Of a stretch of DNA of 7,734 nt, positions 5,332-7,734 are shown piece after piece. Within the stretch, counting starts at the first letter, position 1. Every line of letters starts with the position of its first letter. Source of the stretch: Streptosporangiaceae bacterium (lineage in GTDB: Bacteria > Actinomycetota > Actinomycetes > Streptosporangiales > Streptosporangiaceae); the NCBI GenBank assembly GCA_030041195.1, contig JASHOI010000801.1, positions 1 through 7,734 of the forward strand. The letters are read 5' to 3'. Made by a program: the position numbers and the translations under genes. Under the pieces are notes generated by a model. That model was given only the letters and a program-made list of their open reading frames with translations, did not search any database and was not told the origin of the DNA.

Positions 5332-6273
5332 GTGGCAGTTGTCGAAACGAGCGCGGCAGCTCCCGAGGTCGGCATCCGGCCGCGCGGGGCGAGCCGCCGC
5401 GAGCGGTGGCAGCGCCGCGTTCCGTTGCTGCCCGCGCTGATCTACATCATCGTGGTCACCCAGATCCCGTTCGTGGTGACGCTGTGGTACAGCTTCCAGA
5501 ACTACTTCTGGGACGTCCCGGGCGGCGCGCACTGGGCCGGGTTCAGCAACTACACCACCGTGTTCACCAACGCGGCCTTCCGCTCCGCGCTGGTGCGCTC
5601 GGTGGTCATGACCGCCAGCGCGGTGATCCTGGCCATGCTGCTTGGCGTGGCGTTCGCGCTGCTGCTGGACCGCAAGTTCCTCGGCCGCGGCGTCGCCCGG
5701 ACCCTGATCATCACGCCGTTCCTGGTCATGCCCGCGGCGGCGGCGCTGGTCTGGGCCGGGCCGATGCTCGACCCGAACTTCGGGCTGCTGAACTGGCTGC
5801 TCGAGCCGTTCGGGGTCAACCACGTGGCCTGGCTGTCCACCCACGCGCTGGGCTCGGTGATCGTCGTGATGATCTGGGAGTGGACCCCGTTCATGACCCT
5901 GATCGCGCTGGCCGGGCTGCAGAGCCAGCCGTCGGACACGCTGGAAGCGGCCAAGGTGGACGGAGCCGGGGCGTTCGCCACGTTCCGTGAGCTCACGATC
6001 CCGCACCTGCGGCCCTACATCGAGCTCGGCATCCTGCTCGGGTCGATCTACCTGGTCAACACGTTCGACCAGGTCCGGCTCATGACCAACGGCGGCCCGG
6101 GGACCTCGACCACGAACCTTCCCTTCTACCTGTACCAGGAAGTCAACAACGCCTTCGACGTCGGCGGCGCGGCCGCCGCCGGCGTGATCACCGTGATCCT
6201 CACGATCATCGTCGCGACGTTCGCGCTGCGCCTGTTCGCCAGGGTCTTCCAGTTCGAGGAGTCAGGAACATGA
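5332..6273 (+). CDS. Polyol-type ABC transporter permease 1 (SmoF/MtlF-like)
   Basis: This 313-residue inner-membrane subunit of the MalF-type binding-protein-dependent transport family forms half of the translocation pore. About six membrane segments are visible, near residues 31-52, 87-112, 122-145, 172-195, 226-245 and 278-303. The cytoplasmic EAA loop that docks on the ATPase is at 205-224 (LEAAKVDGAGAFATFRELTI). NTFDQVRLMTNGGPGTSTTN (243-262) is the conserved post-EAA segment of sugar permeases. The GTG start at 5332 is chosen because GAGGAGG (5317-5323) lies 8 bases upstream; an ATG at 5263 is in frame but sits inside the intercistronic hairpin loop. Its stop overlaps the next ATG in an ATGA, implying coupled translation and equal dosage of the two permeases. 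Confidence 0.93.
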   Translation: MAVVETSAAAPEVGIRPRGASRRERWQRRVPLLPALIYIIVVTQIPFVVTLWYSFQNYFWDVPGGAHWAGFSNYTTVFTNAAFRSALVRSVVMTASAVILAMLLGVAFALLLDRKFLGRGVARTLIITPFLVMPAAAALVWAGPMLDPNFGLLNWLLEPFGVNHVAWLSTHALGSVIVVMIWEWTPFMTLIALAGLQSQPSDTLEAAKVDGAGAFATFRELTIPHLRPYIELGILLGSIYLVNTFDQVRLMTNGGPGTSTTNLPFYLYQEVNNAFDVGGAAAAGVITVILTIIVATFALRLFARVFQFEESGT

Positions 6274-7127
6274 CCGCCACAGCGCTGCGGCCCGGGCCCG
6301 CCCGCCCGCGCCGGGTCCGCGAGATGTCCGGCCGGATCGGCTGGGGCGTCGTCGCCTGGGTGGTGGCGATCGCGTTCTTCCTGCCCGTGCTGTGGATGGT
6401 GATCACGGCGTTCAAGCCGGAATCCGCCGCCGAGACCTGGCCACCCCAGTTCGTGTTCAGGCCCACCCTGTCGGAGTTCAGGCTGGTGTTCTCCGGCATG
6501 GGCCCGTTCCTGACCCACTCGGTGATCGCGACGGTCGGCTCCACGATCCTGGTGCTGCTGCTCGGCGTGCCGGCCTCCTACGCGCTCTCGGTACGGCCGA
6601 TCAAGCGCTGGCGCGACGGCCTGTTCTTCTTCATCTCCACCAAGATGCTGCCGATCGTGGCGGCGATCGGCCCGCTGTACGTCATCGCGCTGAAAACGCA
6701 CCTGCTCGACAGCATCTGGCTGCTGATCATCCTGTACACGGCGATGAACCTGCCGCTGGCCGTCTGGATGATCCGGTCGTTCATGCTCGAGGTGCCCAGC
6801 GAGCTGCTCGAGGCCGCCCGGCTGGACGGCGCTGGCCGGATCAGGGAGATGACCAGCGTGATCTTGCCGGTCATCTCGCCGGGACTGGTGTCGACGGCGC
6901 TGATCTGCGTGATCTTCGCGTGGAACGAGCTGTTCCTGGCGCTCAACCTGACCATCACCAACGCCGCGACGATGCCGATGTACCTGATCAGCTCCGTCCC
7001 CCAGGAGGGGCTGTACATCGCGCACCTGTCGGCAGCGGCCACGGTGGCCTCGGTTCCCGTGATCATCGTGGGCTGGATCGCCCAGCGCTCGCTGGTCCGC
7101 GGGCTGTCGATGGGAGCAATCAAGTGA
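6270..7127 (+). CDS. Polyol-type ABC transporter permease 2 (SmoG/MtlG-like)
   Basis: This 285-residue MalG-type permease is the second pore subunit. Membrane segments lie at about residues 24-47, 82-106, 118-140, 146-168, 206-228 and 253-271. The EAA loop is at 181-200 (EAARLDGAGRIREMTSVILP), and WNELFLALNLT (218-228) and the C-terminal LVRGLSMGAIK are family hallmarks. Many carbohydrate permeases of this type end in GA(V/I)K. The ATG lies in an ATGA overlap with the first permease's stop, with GAGGAG shortly upstream inside that gene. The ATPase gene follows after 39 bases. Complete and unremarkable. Confidence 0.94.
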   Translation: MTATALRPGPARPRRVREMSGRIGWGVVAWVVAIAFFLPVLWMVITAFKPESAAETWPPQFVFRPTLSEFRLVFSGMGPFLTHSVIATVGSTILVLLLGVPASYALSVRPIKRWRDGLFFFISTKMLPIVAAIGPLYVIALKTHLLDSIWLLIILYTAMNLPLAVWMIRSFMLEVPSELLEAARLDGAGRIREMTSVILPVISPGLVSTALICVIFAWNELFLALNLTITNAATMPMYLISSVPQEGLYIAHLSAAATVASVPVIIVGWIAQRSLVRGLSMGAIK

Positions 7128-7131
7128 ACGG

Positions 7132-7143
7132 GCCGCATGCGGC
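7132..7143. repeat. Short palindrome between permease 2 and ATPase
   Basis: GCCGCATGCGGC is a perfect 12-bp palindrome five bases after the permease stop. The implied hairpin loop is too tight to be a stable terminator. It may be chance in this GC-rich gap and has no assigned role. Confidence 0.3.
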
Positions 7144-7166
7144 GCAAGACCGGGCGGAGGTCCCCC

Positions 7167-7734
7167 ATGGCTAACGTGAAGTACGTATCGGCGACCCGCG
7201 TGTACGCCAAGGACACACCGCCCGCGGTGAACGCGCTCGACCTGGACATCGCCGACGGCGAGTTCGTGGTCCTGGTCGGCCCGTCGGGCTCGGGCAAGAC
7301 CACCGCGCTGCGGATGCTGGCCGGCCTGGAGCCGCTGGACGGCGGGCGCGTCGAGATCGGCGGCCGGGACGTCACGTTCGTCTCCCCCAAGGACCGCGAC
7401 ATCGCGATGGTGTTCCAGAACTACGCCCTGTACCCGCAGAAGACCGTCGCGGAGAACATGGGCTTCGCGCTGAAGATGCAGGGCGTGCACGCCGGCGAGC
7501 GGGCCCGCCGGGTGCGCGAGGCCGCCCGGCTGCTCGACCTCGACGACGCGCTGCTCGACCGCAAGCCCAAGCAGCTTTCCGGCGGGCAGCGGCAGCGGGT
7601 GGCCATGGGCCGGGCCATCGTCCGGGAGCCGAAGGTCTTCCTGATGGACGAGCCGCTGTCCAACCTGGACGCCAAGCTGCGGGTGTCGATGCGGGCCTCG
7701 CTGTCCCAGCTGCACGAGCGGCTCGGCGTGACCA
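7167..7734 (+). CDS. ABC transporter ATP-binding protein, MsmK/UgpC/SmoK type (partial, 3' end beyond window)
   Basis: The first 189 residues of the energising ATPase are present. Visible in order are Walker A GPSGSGKT (38-45), Q-loop Q84 in [10 protein letters not shown], signature LSGGQ (137-141), Walker B VFLMDE (157-162) and D-loop SNLD (165-168). The [10 protein letters not shown] segment is typical of carbohydrate-uptake ATPases that carry a C-terminal regulatory domain, so about 170-200 further residues are expected to the right. ATG 7167 has GGAGG (7156-7160) with 6-base spacing. It is fourth in the binding protein-permease-permease-ATPase order of smoEFGK-like operons, so it probably serves this importer, though such ATPases can be shared. 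The H-loop and regulatory domain lie outside the window. Confidence 0.93.
   Translation, partial: MANVKYVSATRVYAKDTPPAVNALDLDIADGEFVVLVGPSGSGKTTALRMLAGLEPLDGGRVEIGGRDVTFVSPKDRDIAMVFQNYALYPQKTVAENMGFALKMQGVHAGERARRVREAARLLDLDDALLDRKPKQLSGGQRQRVAMGRAIVREPKVFLMDEPLSNLDAKLRVSMRASLSQLHERLGVT

Noticed and set aside
6126..7715. A 529-codon minus-strand frame opposite the permease and ATPase genes
   Set aside because: The translation is rich in His/Gln/Arg/Asp, as expected antisense to membrane-protein genes; the opposite strand holds complete families with EAA and Walker motifs.

Overview
The window is very GC-rich with strongly G/C-biased third codon positions, short intergenic gaps and GGAGG-type ribosome binding sites. 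This fits a high-GC actinobacterium (Actinomycetota); nothing in the sequence narrows it further. No mobile elements, CRISPR arrays, rRNA or tRNA genes were seen.

Left part (1-724): a probable 11-codon tail of an unidentified plus-strand gene comes first. It is followed by a TetR-family regulator (100-717) with its own -10-like box and a small inverted repeat that could be its operator. This gene converges on the next block, with 7 bases between stop codons.

Middle, minus strand (725-3449): a three-gene block read from right to left. It holds a SorC/DeoR-type sugar-sensing regulator, an APH-fold small-molecule phosphotransferase whose start overlaps the regulator's end, and an ornithine cyclodeaminase/mu-crystallin family NAD(P)-binding protein. 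The last carries substitutions at two positions that are catalytic in ornithine cyclodeaminase.

Divergent control region (3450-3869): about 420 bases with a locally AT-richer core. It holds a 16-bp inverted repeat (3477-3492) just upstream of the sorC-type gene. A head-to-head pair of closely related sites (3553-3587) faces the transporter operon. All share the core TCATTTGA or its complement, so the neighbouring SorC-type protein probably binds them and controls both directions. A long transporter leader follows, with a small ORF behind an excellent Shine-Dalgarno sequence (3623-3820).

Right part, plus strand (3870-7734): an ABC importer operon in the order lipoprotein substrate-binding protein, permease, permease, ATPase. 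Gene order and motifs match the polyol (sorbitol/mannitol, SmoEFGK/MtlEFGK-like) transporters. A perfect 14-bp stem-loop lies between the binding protein and first permease. The two permeases overlap by 4 bases. The ATPase runs off the right edge; no polyol dehydrogenase or sugar kinase is visible.

Inferred logic: a polyol or related sugar ligand is sensed by the SorC-type regulator. This would release the shared operators and induce uptake by the ABC importer, while the regulator and its two co-directional enzyme genes are autoregulated. The roles of the phosphotransferase and the OCD-like protein in this circuit are unknown. I found no convincing new defence or mobile system. The most interesting points are the operator architecture, the leader ORF, the intercistronic hairpin and the altered OCD-family active site.
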